Source: Alphaproteobacteria bacterium
GTDB lineage: Bacteria > Pseudomonadota > Alphaproteobacteria > Micropepsales > Micropepsaceae
Assembly (NCBI GenBank): GCA_017308375.1
Contig: JAFKEW010000052.1
Span: 1 to 64,000, forward strand
Direction: 5' to 3'
DNA length: 64,000 nucleotides
The notes below the pieces were generated by a model. That model did no database searches. It saw only the letters and a program-made list of their open reading frames with translations, and was not told where the DNA came from. Shown here in pieces: positions 8,793-16,904 of this stretch; position 1 is the first letter of the stretch; the number at the start of each line of letters is the position of its first letter. Position numbers and translations under genes: made by a program.

Positions 8793-9062
8793 ATGCTCAC
8801 AAAACCCGACAAAAATATCGTGGGGAATCAGAAGGATAAGGCGTCCGGCAAGCGCGAAAAATTCGTTCAGCTGGCTGAAAGCCGTACCGTAAATGCCATC
8901 AAGGCCATCCGGGTCATCGGCAAATTGGGCAACAAATCCGCCTACGAATTCGGCGATGCGGACGTGAAGAAGATCATCGGGGCCCTGAACCGCGAGATCG
9001 AGGCCTTGAAGGCCCGACTGACCTCAAGCGGCGCTAAAGAGACAGTAGATTTCAAGTTGTGA
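8793..9062 (+). CDS. Small basic helical protein preceding the GHKL ATPase
   Basis: An 89-residue protein: a Lys-rich N-terminus, then RTVNAIKAIRVIGKLGNKSAYEFGDADVKKI and a C-terminal helix (ALNREIEALKARL). I do not recognise a named family, although I have the impression that similar short proteins accompany large ATPases in defence-like loci. ATG 8793 is chosen for GGAG seven bases upstream; ATG 8781 and 8760 are in frame and possible. It is separated from the GHKL gene by 27 bp carrying GGAGGGGGG, so the two form one operon. Confidence 0.6.
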   Translation: MLTKPDKNIVGNQKDKASGKREKFVQLAESRTVNAIKAIRVIGKLGNKSAYEFGDADVKKIIGALNREIEALKARLTSSGAKETVDFKL

Positions 9063-9089
9063 TAGCGTGACGCAGCAACGGAGGGGGGC

Positions 9090-11600
9090 ATGCAGCCCGA
9101 AGACACGAAGAAGCTTTGCCTGGATCTCATCCACGCCGACACTGAGGATGAGGTCATCAAGATTCTGAAGAACCGCGGCCTTTGGGACGATCCCAAGTAT
9201 TGGCGCTATTACGGCGACGACGAGCTGAATTGGAACCGCGCGGGCAATCAGCAAGCCCGGTCCGATTTCGCGGTGAACGAAAAACTCGTAAACACCATCG
9301 ACTCCCGCTTAATGCTTGAGTGCATGCTCGCGGGCATCAATCCTGAGGACAAGGCCGCACCGCAGACGATGCGCGAGGCGGTGAATCGCTTCATCGAAAA
9401 GACCTGGAGCGGCACGTTGAAGGTCTCAGGTGGCCGCGTGGAGGAATGGCCCCCGAAATTCCGCACCCAAATCGCCGACGGCATTTCGGTCTTCGTGACC
9501 GGCCCGAAGGGCCGTAAGCCCTGTGTGAACGTCGCCGATCTTGGCGAAGGCCAGACCCCTGAGGCGTTCCCCGAAACGCTGTGCAGCCTCGGCAAGCAGA
9601 ACAAAATCCGCGTGAACTTCGCGCAGGGCAAATATGGACAGGGCAGCACGGGCGCGATTCGCTTCTGCGGTCAGCGCAAGCTCCAGTTGATGGTTTCTCG
9701 TCGCCATCCGAAGCTGCTCGGGAGCCATGCGATCAAGGCCGACTACCCGAAGCATTCTAGCGACGATTGGTGGGGGTTCACCATCGTGCGGCGCGAAGGC
9801 GAGGGCCTCAATATCCGCACGCCCTTCTATTCCTATTTGGCGCCGCTCGATGCGGACAATGCTCCGCGAAGGGGGCGGGTTCTTCGATTCGAGGCGAACG
9901 AGATGCCCCTTTTCCCCAAGGGCGACAACGCTTACCAGCGCAGTGTAAGCCACGGCACCCTGGTTAAGCTGTATGAATACAACCTAACCAGCGTCTCCAA
10001 CATCCTGCGCCGGAGTGGCCTTCGGCCGAAGATCGACCTTCTGCTGCCCGAGCCAGCACTGCCGATGCGCTTCCATGAATGCCGGGATCACCAGAAGAGC
10101 GGTAGCGAGCAGACCGAAACGATGAGCGGCCTCTTCGCGCGGCTTCATAACAATGCCAACCTCGAAGAGGTGAAGCCCGCCGAGATCACCATCACCGTGC
10201 ATGGCCACGAGATGGTCGCCCGCATTTTCGCCTTTAAGCCGGGCACTTCCGACACCTACCGGAACACCGAAGGCGTGATCTTCACGATCAACGGTCAGGC
10301 CCAAGGCTACATCAAGGCTCCCTTCTTCGCGCGGAAGAAGGTCGGCCTGCAGCGCCTCGCCAAGGACTTGCTGGTGGTGCTCGATTGCTCTTCGCTGACC
10401 GCAATGGAGCAGCATGACATGTTCATGCCGAGCCGCGATCGGCTGGTTGAAGACAATGCCTTCGCGATGGAGATTGAGAAAAAACTCGAAACCGCGCTCC
10501 ACGAGCACCCCGGTCTACGGGATCTCAAGAATGCGCGCCAGAAGCTCGATGTCGAGGAACAGCTGGCCGACAACAAGCCGCTGGAGAACGTGCTGAAGCG
10601 CGTCCTGAAGAGTTCGCCGGCGCTGGCGCGCATCTTCGGCAAGGGCGAGCGGCTGCACAATCCGTTCAAGCCCGACAACGTTCAGAAGAACGACAAGCCA
10701 TTCGTCGGCAAGCCGCATCCCACTTTCTTCCGCTTCGCCGGCAAGGAACAGGGTGAAGAGCTCGCAAGGGCGGCGCATTTGGAAAGCCGGGTTCGCATCG
10801 CCTTCGAAACCGATGTGGTGGATGAGTATTTCACACGCAGGATCGATCGCGGCGAAAAGGACTTCGCGCGGATCATGGACGGGAAGCGCGTCGCCCTAGA
10901 GGATTTCGTGGGCCCGAACCTGGCCGACGGGCGCGGCAACCTGACCTTCGATCTGCCCGAGGGCCTCAAGGCCGGCGACGTTCTTGAAATGGAGTTCATC
11001 GTCTGCGATCCGGTGAACGGCACCGTATTTGTGAATCGCGCGAAGCTGTCGATACTCGCGGCCGTCGAGCCGCCCGAGAAGAAGCCTAAGAAGCCGAAGA
11101 AGCCCGAACAGCCCGGCGAGCCGCCGGGCCCGAACAAGGAGGGGCAATCCGGTCTCGATTTCCCTGAAGTCCATTGGGTAAAACGGGAAGCCGCCAACTG
11201 GCCGAGCTATTTCAACACGCTCGATGATTGCCTGACGATCATCGAGGAAGAGAAGGAAAACGACGGCGACGAAGCGGCCTATAAGTTCTATTTGAACGAG
11301 GACAACAAAGCCCTTCAGACCGAACTCAAATTCACGAAGCTGCCGGCTGCGGCGGTCAAGAAGCAGTATGAGATTGGGGTTGTGCTCATCGGCATGGCAA
11401 TGATCCATGACGACAAGCAGCGCGGAGCCGAGAAGGCGAAGGAAGGCAATGGCGAGAAGAAGGAGGACGACGAGGTCTTTCGCCGCGCCTCGGAATTCAC
11501 GCGTGCTATCGCACCGATCGTGATCCCGATGATTCAGAGCTTGGGCGATCTTGCCGAGGAAGAACTCGATCTGAGCGACTTGATCGGGAAGGCTGCTTAG
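9090..11600 (+). CDS. Large GHKL (MutL/MORC/Hsp90-type) ATPase
   Basis: An 836-residue protein with the full Bergerat ATP-binding fold: N box E64-x3-N68-x2-D71 (NEKLVNTIDS), G1 box D150-L-G-E-G154, and G2 box GKYGQGSTG (180-188). The family's chemistry is ATP-gated dimer clamping. MutL/MORC-like ATPases are known from predicted restriction-modification operons; that link is family knowledge and the role here is inferred. Residues about 657-685 form a Lys/Pro linker (KKPKKPKKPE). The C-terminal 150 residues are acidic and helical with no nuclease motif I can see. It is preceded by an 89-aa gene, and its end overlaps the opposing methyltransferase by 95 bp. Confidence 0.82.
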   Translation: MQPEDTKKLCLDLIHADTEDEVIKILKNRGLWDDPKYWRYYGDDELNWNRAGNQQARSDFAVNEKLVNTIDSRLMLECMLAGINPEDKAAPQTMREAVNRFIEKTWSGTLKVSGGRVEEWPPKFRTQIADGISVFVTGPKGRKPCVNVADLGEGQTPEAFPETLCSLGKQNKIRVNFAQGKYGQGSTGAIRFCGQRKLQLMVSRRHPKLLGSHAIKADYPKHSSDDWWGFTIVRREGEGLNIRTPFYSYLAPLDADNAPRRGRVLRFEANEMPLFPKGDNAYQRSVSHGTLVKLYEYNLTSVSNILRRSGLRPKIDLLLPEPALPMRFHECRDHQKSGSEQTETMSGLFARLHNNANLEEVKPAEITITVHGHEMVARIFAFKPGTSDTYRNTEGVIFTINGQAQGYIKAPFFARKKVGLQRLAKDLLVVLDCSSLTAMEQHDMFMPSRDRLVEDNAFAMEIEKKLETALHEHPGLRDLKNARQKLDVEEQLADNKPLENVLKRVLKSSPALARIFGKGERLHNPFKPDNVQKNDKPFVGKPHPTFFRFAGKEQGEELARAAHLESRVRIAFETDVVDEYFTRRIDRGEKDFARIMDGKRVALEDFVGPNLADGRGNLTFDLPEGLKAGDVLEMEFIVCDPVNGTVFVNRAKLSILAAVEPPEKKPKKPKKPEQPGEPPGPNKEGQSGLDFPEVHWVKREAANWPSYFNTLDDCLTIIEEEKENDGDEAAYKFYLNEDNKALQTELKFTKLPAAAVKKQYEIGVVLIGMAMIHDDKQRGAEKAKEGNGEKKEDDEVFRRASEFTRAIAPIVIPMIQSLGDLAEEELDLSDLIGKAA

Positions 11601-12804
11601 CGCCCTTCCGGTGGATTAGAACGACTTCCTGGCTACCCGGCGTTTCGCCGCGCTGGTCGGAATACCAGCGCCGGTTCGGCACGCTGCGCCACAGCCGGCC
11701 GTCCTGTTCCCCGCGGAGCGCCGGCAACCGCATTTCGGTCAGACCGATTTGTTCCATGGTTTCAAGATAACGGGGCAATTGCCAGCCCGGCTCGGAAAAA
11801 GCGACCATCTGGACGAAGACAGTCTGGCTATCGGCGATCGCCGCGACCGACGACATCGTTGCTTCGATGTTAGCGAAATAAGTTGCCAGCTCGGGATACT
11901 TGCGATCGCCCATCGTGTAGTAGCTACCGCCCGCGCCGTCGAGCTTGTTGGCGATCATAAACGGCAGCGGCGCTTCCTTACGCCCATCTACCTGCCAGCG
12001 GTGATAAAGGACATGGATGCCCGGGTAGGGCGGCGAGGTTACGACCAATCGCGGCGCGGGCAATGTCGCCAAGCGATGATCGTCCTCGATGCCGGCGGCC
12101 GATCTGTTGAGCACATGAACGGCGGGTCGTTCATCGTGAGATTTCGCAGCGTTGCGGAAGACACGCGCTGCGACGACCATATTGCAGGCGTTGTCGCCGA
12201 GCATGGCCCGGAATTCGGAGATGGACGGGAGCTTCTTGCGGCCATCAAGCGCCCATTGAGCCGTGCGCAGCACGACACAGCGGCCGAAGGCTTCCATGCG
12301 CGCGCTGTCGAGCGTGAGCGCGCTGCCAAGGGCTTGCTCAATCGCCTTGCGCAGCCTCCACCGCGAGTGGTGATCGAGATGCTTGTAATAGCCGCGCGCG
12401 GCGTAGCTGGCAAACCGCGGGGCGGGCCGCTGGATGTGAATCCGATTCGGCAGCGTCTCCGCCCACAGCTCGAGCTGGCTTAGTTCGTTCTCGGAAAGAA
12501 TACTTGTCTTGACCTTCGTAACGAATTCCGCGAGTTCGCTGATGTCCACGCCCACGGCGTGCCGCCCGAGAGCCATCGCCTCGATAAGGCTCGTGCCGCC
12601 GCCGACATAGGGATCAAGGACGTAATCACCCGGTTCGGTGAAGGCGTTGATGGCCGCGCGGACGAAGGCGGGCGAGAAGCGGGCGGGATACCGATAGAAA
12701 TTGTGCGTCAGGCCCATCACGGGCTGCGCATTGCGCGCGCCCTCTATAAGAGCCGCTTCCGCGAAAGCCGATAGGTCAAGCAGGAACGGGGCACCTTTAT
12801 CCAT
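11506..12804 (-). CDS. N4/N6 amino-DNA methyltransferase
   Basis: A 432-residue methyltransferase. The AdoMet-binding motif LDPYVGGGTS (about residues 62-71, DPFxGxGT type) comes first, and the catalytic motif TSPPYPG (about 256-262) follows after about 185 residues. SPPY indicates N4-cytosine or N6-adenine methylation. The N-terminal HNFYRYPARFSP is typical of a group of stand-alone DNA methylases associated with defence loci. The last 40 residues (Arg/Ser rich) are encoded inside the 3' end of the GHKL gene. The palindrome ATGGTTAACCAT covers the start codon, so self-regulation is possible. No restriction nuclease adjoins it. Confidence 0.87.
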   Translation of the reverse strand: MDKGAPFLLDLSAFAEAALIEGARNAQPVMGLTHNFYRYPARFSPAFVRAAINAFTEPGDYVLDPYVGGGTSLIEAMALGRHAVGVDISELAEFVTKVKTSILSENELSQLELWAETLPNRIHIQRPAPRFASYAARGYYKHLDHHSRWRLRKAIEQALGSALTLDSARMEAFGRCVVLRTAQWALDGRKKLPSISEFRAMLGDNACNMVVAARVFRNAAKSHDERPAVHVLNRSAAGIEDDHRLATLPAPRLVVTSPPYPGIHVLYHRWQVDGRKEAPLPFMIANKLDGAGGSYYTMGDRKYPELATYFANIEATMSSVAAIADSQTVFVQMVAFSEPGWQLPRYLETMEQIGLTEMRLPALRGEQDGRLWRSVPNRRWYSDQRGETPGSQEVVLIHRKGAKQPSRSSRSDRVLPRQDRPSSESSGSRSVR

Positions 12805-12903
12805 GGTTAACCATATCCGGCATCGAGGTTAAGAAAGGCCTGACGGGCCGCCTCGAATCAGTGGCCGCCAGTGAATCAAGCCGCCAGGGCGCTGCCAAGA
12901 GGC

Positions 12904-13515
12904 TCATTTCCGCGCACCCCTTCCGGGCTGCCGTGCCCACCCGAATTCCGGACGCCCGGCATAGTCGCGCTCGAAAATGAACCATGAATAATCGGTCGTG
13001 CCGCTGCCGGCCCTCTCGCCCGCCACAACAGCCGCGCCCGGCAGCATCGATGGGCGCGGCGAGAGCGCCAGGACATGCCGAAGGGGGAGGCTTTCGAGCC
13101 AGCGCGAGCGCGCCCTGCCATTGGCCCATTGCGCGCGGAGCAGCACTGCGGTCTTGCGCATCACATGCGCGATGCAATGCGCGACAAAACGCTCGGCGTA
13201 TTTGTAGGGAGGGTTGCAGACGATATTCGGGGCGAAGTCTTCAACGGTGAAGAAGTCGCGCGGCTCGAAGGGATGCCGATCGCGCGCGCCACGGTCCCGA
13301 AGGTCCATGCCGATTGTGTCGTAACCGGCATCCTTGGCGGCATCCAGAACGCGGCCCACGCCGCAGCATGGATCGACAATGACGCCCTCGAATTGGACGG
13401 CCGCGAACAGCGCGTCGTTGCACCAGCGCGGTTCGACATACCAGTCGTCGGGATCGCGCGCCCAAAGGTGGCTCTTGCGTTCCTTCTTGGCACCAGATGG
13501 CAGCGGCACGCTCAT
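12904..13515 (-). CDS. Phage-type adenine DNA methyltransferase
   Basis: A 203-residue protein with VDPCCGVGRVL (motif I, about residues 45-55), acidic motif II GMDLRD, and catalytic NPPY in IVCNPPYKYAERF. NPPY indicates N6-adenine methylation or a closely related phage modification enzyme. ATG 13515 (MSVPLPSGAKKER) is chosen because the longer frame runs through the iterons with a Pro/Arg-rich sequence; the ribosome site is weak. It lies 99 bp upstream of the second methylase on the same strand and 65 bp after Rz1. Likely role: protection of the element's DNA or host DNA modification. Confidence 0.78.
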   Translation of the reverse strand: MSVPLPSGAKKERKSHLWARDPDDWYVEPRWCNDALFAAVQFEGVIVDPCCGVGRVLDAAKDAGYDTIGMDLRDRGARDRHPFEPRDFFTVEDFAPNIVCNPPYKYAERFVAHCIAHVMRKTAVLLRAQWANGRARSRWLESLPLRHVLALSPRPSMLPGAAVVAGERAGSGTTDYSWFIFERDYAGRPEFGWARQPGRGARK

Positions 13516-13551
13516 GGCGAGAAGATCGCCATGAGATCGAGCGTGTGAGGG

Positions 13552-13581
13552 AGGCGGAAACGGGCGCAAACAGGCGGAAAC
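13552..13581 (+). repeat. Three tandem 10-bp iterons (copy 2)
   Basis: AGGCGGAAAC, GGGCGCAAAC and AGGCGGAAAC lie end to end, 37-66 bp upstream of the adenine methyltransferase start and touching the Rz1 stop codon. Same consensus NGGCNNAAAC as at 8627-8656. A repressor or activator site for the methylase is inferred. Confidence 0.55.
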
Positions 13582-13805
13582 TACTTCCGGCCCCTGCACG
13601 CCCGTACCGCGTCGCGGAGCGTCACATAGTCGGACACGGCGGTCGGCCACGCCGCGCCGGCGGGCGCCGCCGCCACCTCGTCGGCGAGGCGGTTCCGGTA
13701 GTCCTGGTTGTAGGATTTCAACGCGAGCAGCTCACAACTCCCGCCCGCCGTCGCGCAACCGCTCAACAAGAGCGTCGCGATCAGCAGGAGCATTGGTTTG
13801 TGCAT
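13581..13805 (-). CDS. Rz1-like outer-membrane spanin lipoprotein
   Basis: A 74-residue lipoprotein with a Lys-containing N-terminus, a hydrophobic stretch and the lipobox LLLSGC, so the mature protein starts at Cys near residue 16. It overlaps the 3' part of the Rz-like gene in another reading frame (74 bp), the classical arrangement of o-spanin in i-spanin. It would join inner and outer membranes at lysis. The extension upstream of ATG 13805 is rejected because it puts charged residues ahead of the signal sequence. Confidence 0.72.
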   Translation of the reverse strand: MHKPMLLLIATLLLSGCATAGGSCELLALKSYNQDYRNRLADEVAAAPAGAAWPTAVSDYVTLRDAVRACRGRK

Positions 13806-13947
13806 CGGCGATCCTCTTTGCCGCCGCGACCTGTTCCGCGCGCACGGCCGTTGTTGCTTCTTTGGCGCCACGCCTGCGGCCGGCGGTAAAGGCCGCCCCG
13901 ATCACGACCGCGATCAGGGCGACTAAGGCGATGAACGCGCCGTTCAT
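13732..13947 (-). CDS. Rz-like inner-membrane spanin
   Basis: A 71-residue protein with an N-terminal membrane helix (FIALVALIAVVIGAAF) and a charged, helical periplasmic part (VRAEQVAAAKRIADA). Size and topology fit a short i-spanin, and the Rz1-like lipoprotein gene starts within it. Its ATG overlaps the stop of the holin-like gene (ATGA), so holin, Rz and Rz1 form one coupled lysis cassette. Confidence 0.68.
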   Translation of the reverse strand: MNGAFIALVALIAVVIGAAFTAGRRRGAKEATTAVRAEQVAAAKRIADAQTNAPADRDALVERLRDGGREL

Positions 13948-14123
13948 TTCGACGGTGTGCCGGACTCGGGCCAGAGCACGTGAATCATGCCTGCGGCAGC
14001 AACGCCGAATGAGACAATGGCGTCCATTAGCGACGGTTCGAGCGAGATACCGAAGGCCGTCACAATGGCGACGATGCCTTGCCAAGTAGAGCGTTCCTGC
14101 AAGCGTGCAATGATGTAGTTCAT
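13944..14123 (-). CDS. Holin-like small membrane protein (59 aa)
   Basis: A 59-residue protein reading MNYIIARLQERSTWQGIVAI and then a hydrophobic stretch (VTAFGISL) and a second one (AIVSFGVAAAGMIHVL). Two short membrane segments, the tiny size and the place between endolysin and spanins fit a phage holin that permeabilises the inner membrane for endolysin. GGAG lies 7 bases before ATG 14123. The stop overlaps the Rz start. The assignment is by position and topology; I cannot name a holin family. Confidence 0.6.
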   Translation of the reverse strand: MNYIIARLQERSTWQGIVAIVTAFGISLEPSLMDAIVSFGVAAAGMIHVLWPESGTPSK

Positions 14124-14138
14124 GTCGTTTCTCCTACG

Positions 14139-14162
14139 AAAAAGCCCGCCGGGATGGCGGGC
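14139..14162 (-). terminator. Terminator after the endolysin gene
   Basis: On the minus strand a 7-bp GC stem (GCCCGCC / GGCGGGC) with a 5-nt loop is followed by five T. It would end the tail-endolysin transcript before the holin cassette, so the latter may have its own promoter or depend on read-through. Confidence 0.7.
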
Positions 14163-14186
14163 GGGTTGAAAGGATGGAAGACGGAA

Positions 14187-14717
14187 TTACGCTTCGTTCA
14201 GCGATAGTGCGCCTGCGGTATCGAGGTGGATCGACCGCACGTTGGCCGGCTGGACGCGATAAAGCGGCCGGCGCGCCGTGTAGAGACGCGACTTCGCGAT
14301 GCGCGTAACGCACACGCGATCCGACTGATTGCCGCCGAGGCAATGGAAGGCGTCGTGGTCGTCGCCCACGTAGAGCGCTACATGCCCGCCGCCGTTGCGC
14401 GTGAACACGAGCACATCGCCAAGCGCGGGCGTGCCTGCCTTCGCGCCGAATGCCGACCACGAAAGCGCCCATAGCGGGTGCGCGGGCGGTTCCTCACCCG
14501 CGCGCTTCGCGACCACGGCCATGAACAGGCCGCACCATGGAATGCTGTCGGCCAGAAAAACGTCCTCGACCTCGCCGCCGACTTCCTTTGCCCACGCGAG
14601 AATGGTCGGATTATTGGCGCTGCCCGGCTTTTCGAAGGTGCCGTACATCTTGAGCGCCTCGACAAGCATCCGCGGCCCCGGCTCGCGCGCGAGCCAGGCG
14701 TAGCGATCTGGAAGCAT
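14187..14717 (-). CDS. TIGR02594-family endolysin-like cysteine peptidase
   Basis: A 176-residue protein: N-terminal LVEALKMYGTFEKPGSANNP, catalytic-type Cys in IPWCGLFMAVV (about residue 62) and His in GGHVALYVG (about 110), then GGNQSD. This matches the TIGR02594/CHAP-like group, predicted to cut peptidoglycan peptides. There is no signal peptide, so it would need the holin encoded just downstream. It sits at the end of the tail operon, before a terminator. Length is normal for the family. Confidence 0.82.
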   Translation of the reverse strand: MLPDRYAWLAREPGPRMLVEALKMYGTFEKPGSANNPTILAWAKEVGGEVEDVFLADSIPWCGLFMAVVAKRAGEEPPAHPLWALSWSAFGAKAGTPALGDVLVFTRNGGGHVALYVGDDHDAFHCLGGNQSDRVCVTRIAKSRLYTARRPLYRVQPANVRSIHLDTAGALSLNEA

Positions 14718-14735
14718 CGCAATCTCTCCTGATGG

Positions 14736-16880
14736 TTAGGGAAGCGGTTCGCGCACCGGCAGCAGTCCTTCAGCGACAATCTTCTCGCCGTCGGAAAGCG
14801 TGGCCGCGAAGGCGAGCACATAGTCGGCGGCGGCAACGCCATCGGCGGCCATCTGCGAAATCACCGTGCCGGTTTTCGTCGGGCTTCCTGAAAGAATTGC
14901 GGTGGGGTTCGAGTCCGCGGCCTTGCTCTTGGGATGAACCGATGCGGTGACGTCATAGGACGAGATCGTCGTGTCCTTGGGAATGATCCTGGCGAAATCG
15001 ATCGACAACACGACCTTTTCGCCGGGTGTCTTGGGGCTGAACTTGTCCATGGCATTGCTCCCGGCGATGAGGTGGCGCACGCGCTTGGCGGCCACGACCG
15101 CGCGCACGCGGGCGGCCGGACGCAGCAGCCAGTTCGGATTGACGAGAAGATCGGTCGAAGGGATCGACAGGCGTGCGAGCGAGCGCAGGTGCGCGATCGC
15201 GCGAGCGGCAATCGGGACAAGGCCAGACGACCCGACGCGGCCACTCGCTTGGGCGACGCCACGCGCGCGAAGCTCGGTTGATGCGCTCGGTGATCCTCCA
15301 CCGCGCAGCCTCGCCATGCCCCGTGCGACGATCGAGACAGACGATGCGAGTGCCGACGAAGATCGTGATGCAGCATGGGCGGTCGCGGCAAGCGCGGTGG
15401 ACGCGGCGACGGCCGCACCAGCCGACGCACGAGCGAATGCGCGGGCGGAAAGCGAACCGGGGCCAACAATCGCGCCGACGCCGCGCGTGGCGGCGCGCGC
15501 CGATCCGGTTAAGGCCGTTGACTCGGACACCGCCGCCTTTGCGGCGGCGCGTGCCGTCGCACGCGCGGTCAGCGCACCGGGTCCGATTATGAACGAAAGC
15601 GCGGAGAGCTTCGCCGTTATGCGAGCCGCGAGCGCCGCCATGAGCGATGGCGTTGCGCCTGCCTTCGACATGGCGATCCCGCGCGCGGACAATTCAGTTC
15701 GCAGCGAATGTGTTGCGCGCCCGGATGACTTCGCGCGACCGCGTCCGGAGATAGATGTCGAAGCGGACACGCTCGCGCGGGCCGATGATTGCGATACGCT
15801 GCGCGCGAAGATGGGCGATGACATCGACATGCGCGGACGCGCCGACGATATAGTGCGTCCGCGCGTTGAAATTGAAGTGGCGAGGCTTACGGCCCCGCGC
15901 CCGCTGGATAGCGCGTGCAAACGGGCGTCGAGTGCTACACCTGACGGCGCAAGCGGCTCATATGTGACAACGATAGTGCCCGGCGCGCCCTGACCGGCAG
16001 CACCGCCGCCGGAATTGCCGCGGCCACCGCCTCCACCACCACCGCCATACCCGGCGCCAACACCGCCGGCACCGCCCATGGTGGCTGTGTTGGTTGCCGC
16101 ACCGCCGCCGCCGCCGCCGCCTGGACCGGCTGCGCTGCTGTCAGCCGTCTGTGTCCAGACCGCATCCATGCCGCCGATACCACCGGCCGAGCAAATACCA
16201 GCTAGAAACGAGCCGCCGCCACCGCCGCCGCCCGCGCTGCCATCTCCGCCCGCAACGCCGGATATTGTCGAACCTGCGCCTGCGCCAGTGCCGAGTCGGT
16301 TCGCGCCGCCATCGCTGCCGCTCGTCGATCCTGTGAATGTGCCTGCGCTGCCACCGTTCGCCGCGCCACCGCCAGGACCGCCGCAATTGGTGGCTACATT
16401 GGTTGTTGCACCGGCTGCGCCTGTGCCGTTTGGACCGGCCGCGCCACCGCCGGCGCCTGGCGGTCGAGACGATCCGCCACCGTCACCTCCGGCGAATTTC
16501 GTGCTGCCGATGGAATTTGCGATATCGCCGCCAGCACCGCTGCCGGTGCCTGCGCCAGTGCCCGTGTTGACGCCATTGCTGCCGCTGCGAGCGAGAAGGA
16601 TCGTGGTCGCCGATGTGTTCTTGAGCCAGAAATCGCCCGTGCTTCCCGCCCCGCCGCCTGCGGCACCAATCTGTATCGAAACGACATCGCCCGGCGAAAG
16701 CGCCGCATTGACGATTGCGGCATAAGCGCCGCCGCCGCCACCACCGCCGCCTGCAGTTGTCGTCCCGGCAGCGCCATGGCCGCCTGCACCGATTGCTTCG
16801 ATCGTGTTGTTCGCCGGATCGAAGTCAGCCGGAACGGTCCAGCTTGAGCCGGATGTAAGAAAGACGGTCTTTGTGGCCAT
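14736..16880 (-). CDS. Gly-rich phage fibre protein with Arg/Ser/Ala repeat stalk
   Basis: A 714-residue protein in three parts. Residues 1-40 form a compact cap (VFLTSGSSWTVPADFDPANN). Residues about 40-305 are Gly-rich with runs of up to eight Gly, like Gly-rich tail-fibre adhesin tips. Residues about 315-600 are low-complexity Ala/Ser/Arg with a recurring pattern (L-S-A-R-G-I-A-x-S). The last 90 residues form a beta domain (VLSIDFARIIPKDTTISSYD) like a fibre-to-tail adaptor. Host-surface recognition is inferred. It is co-directional with the tail genes, 24 bp after the previous one. Confidence 0.7.
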   Translation of the reverse strand: MATKTVFLTSGSSWTVPADFDPANNTIEAIGAGGHGAAGTTTAGGGGGGGGAYAAIVNAALSPGDVVSIQIGAAGGGAGSTGDFWLKNTSATTILLARSGSNGVNTGTGAGTGSGAGGDIANSIGSTKFAGGDGGGSSRPPGAGGGAAGPNGTGAAGATTNVATNCGGPGGGAANGGSAGTFTGSTSGSDGGANRLGTGAGAGSTISGVAGGDGSAGGGGGGGSFLAGICSAGGIGGMDAVWTQTADSSAAGPGGGGGGGAATNTATMGGAGGVGAGYGGGGGGGGRGNSGGGAAGQGAPGTIVVTYEPLAPSGVALDARLHALSSGRGAVSLATSISTRGRTISSARPRMSMSSPIFARSVSQSSARASVSASTSISGRGRAKSSGRATHSLRTELSARGIAMSKAGATPSLMAALAARITAKLSALSFIIGPGALTARATARAAAKAAVSESTALTGSARAATRGVGAIVGPGSLSARAFARASAGAAVAASTALAATAHAASRSSSALASSVSIVARGMARLRGGGSPSASTELRARGVAQASGRVGSSGLVPIAARAIAHLRSLARLSIPSTDLLVNPNWLLRPAARVRAVVAAKRVRHLIAGSNAMDKFSPKTPGEKVVLSIDFARIIPKDTTISSYDVTASVHPKSKAADSNPTAILSGSPTKTGTVISQMAADGVAAADYVLAFAATLSDGEKIVAEGLLPVREPLP

Positions 16881-16904
16881 GACGCGCTACGGCAGTCCCC
16901 TCGA

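Noticed and set aside
14971..16725. Plus-strand Ala/Asp- and Pro-rich frames opposite the fibre gene
   Set aside because: They are reverse translations of the Gly- and Ser/Arg-rich repeats; the minus frame has the phage context and defined end domains.
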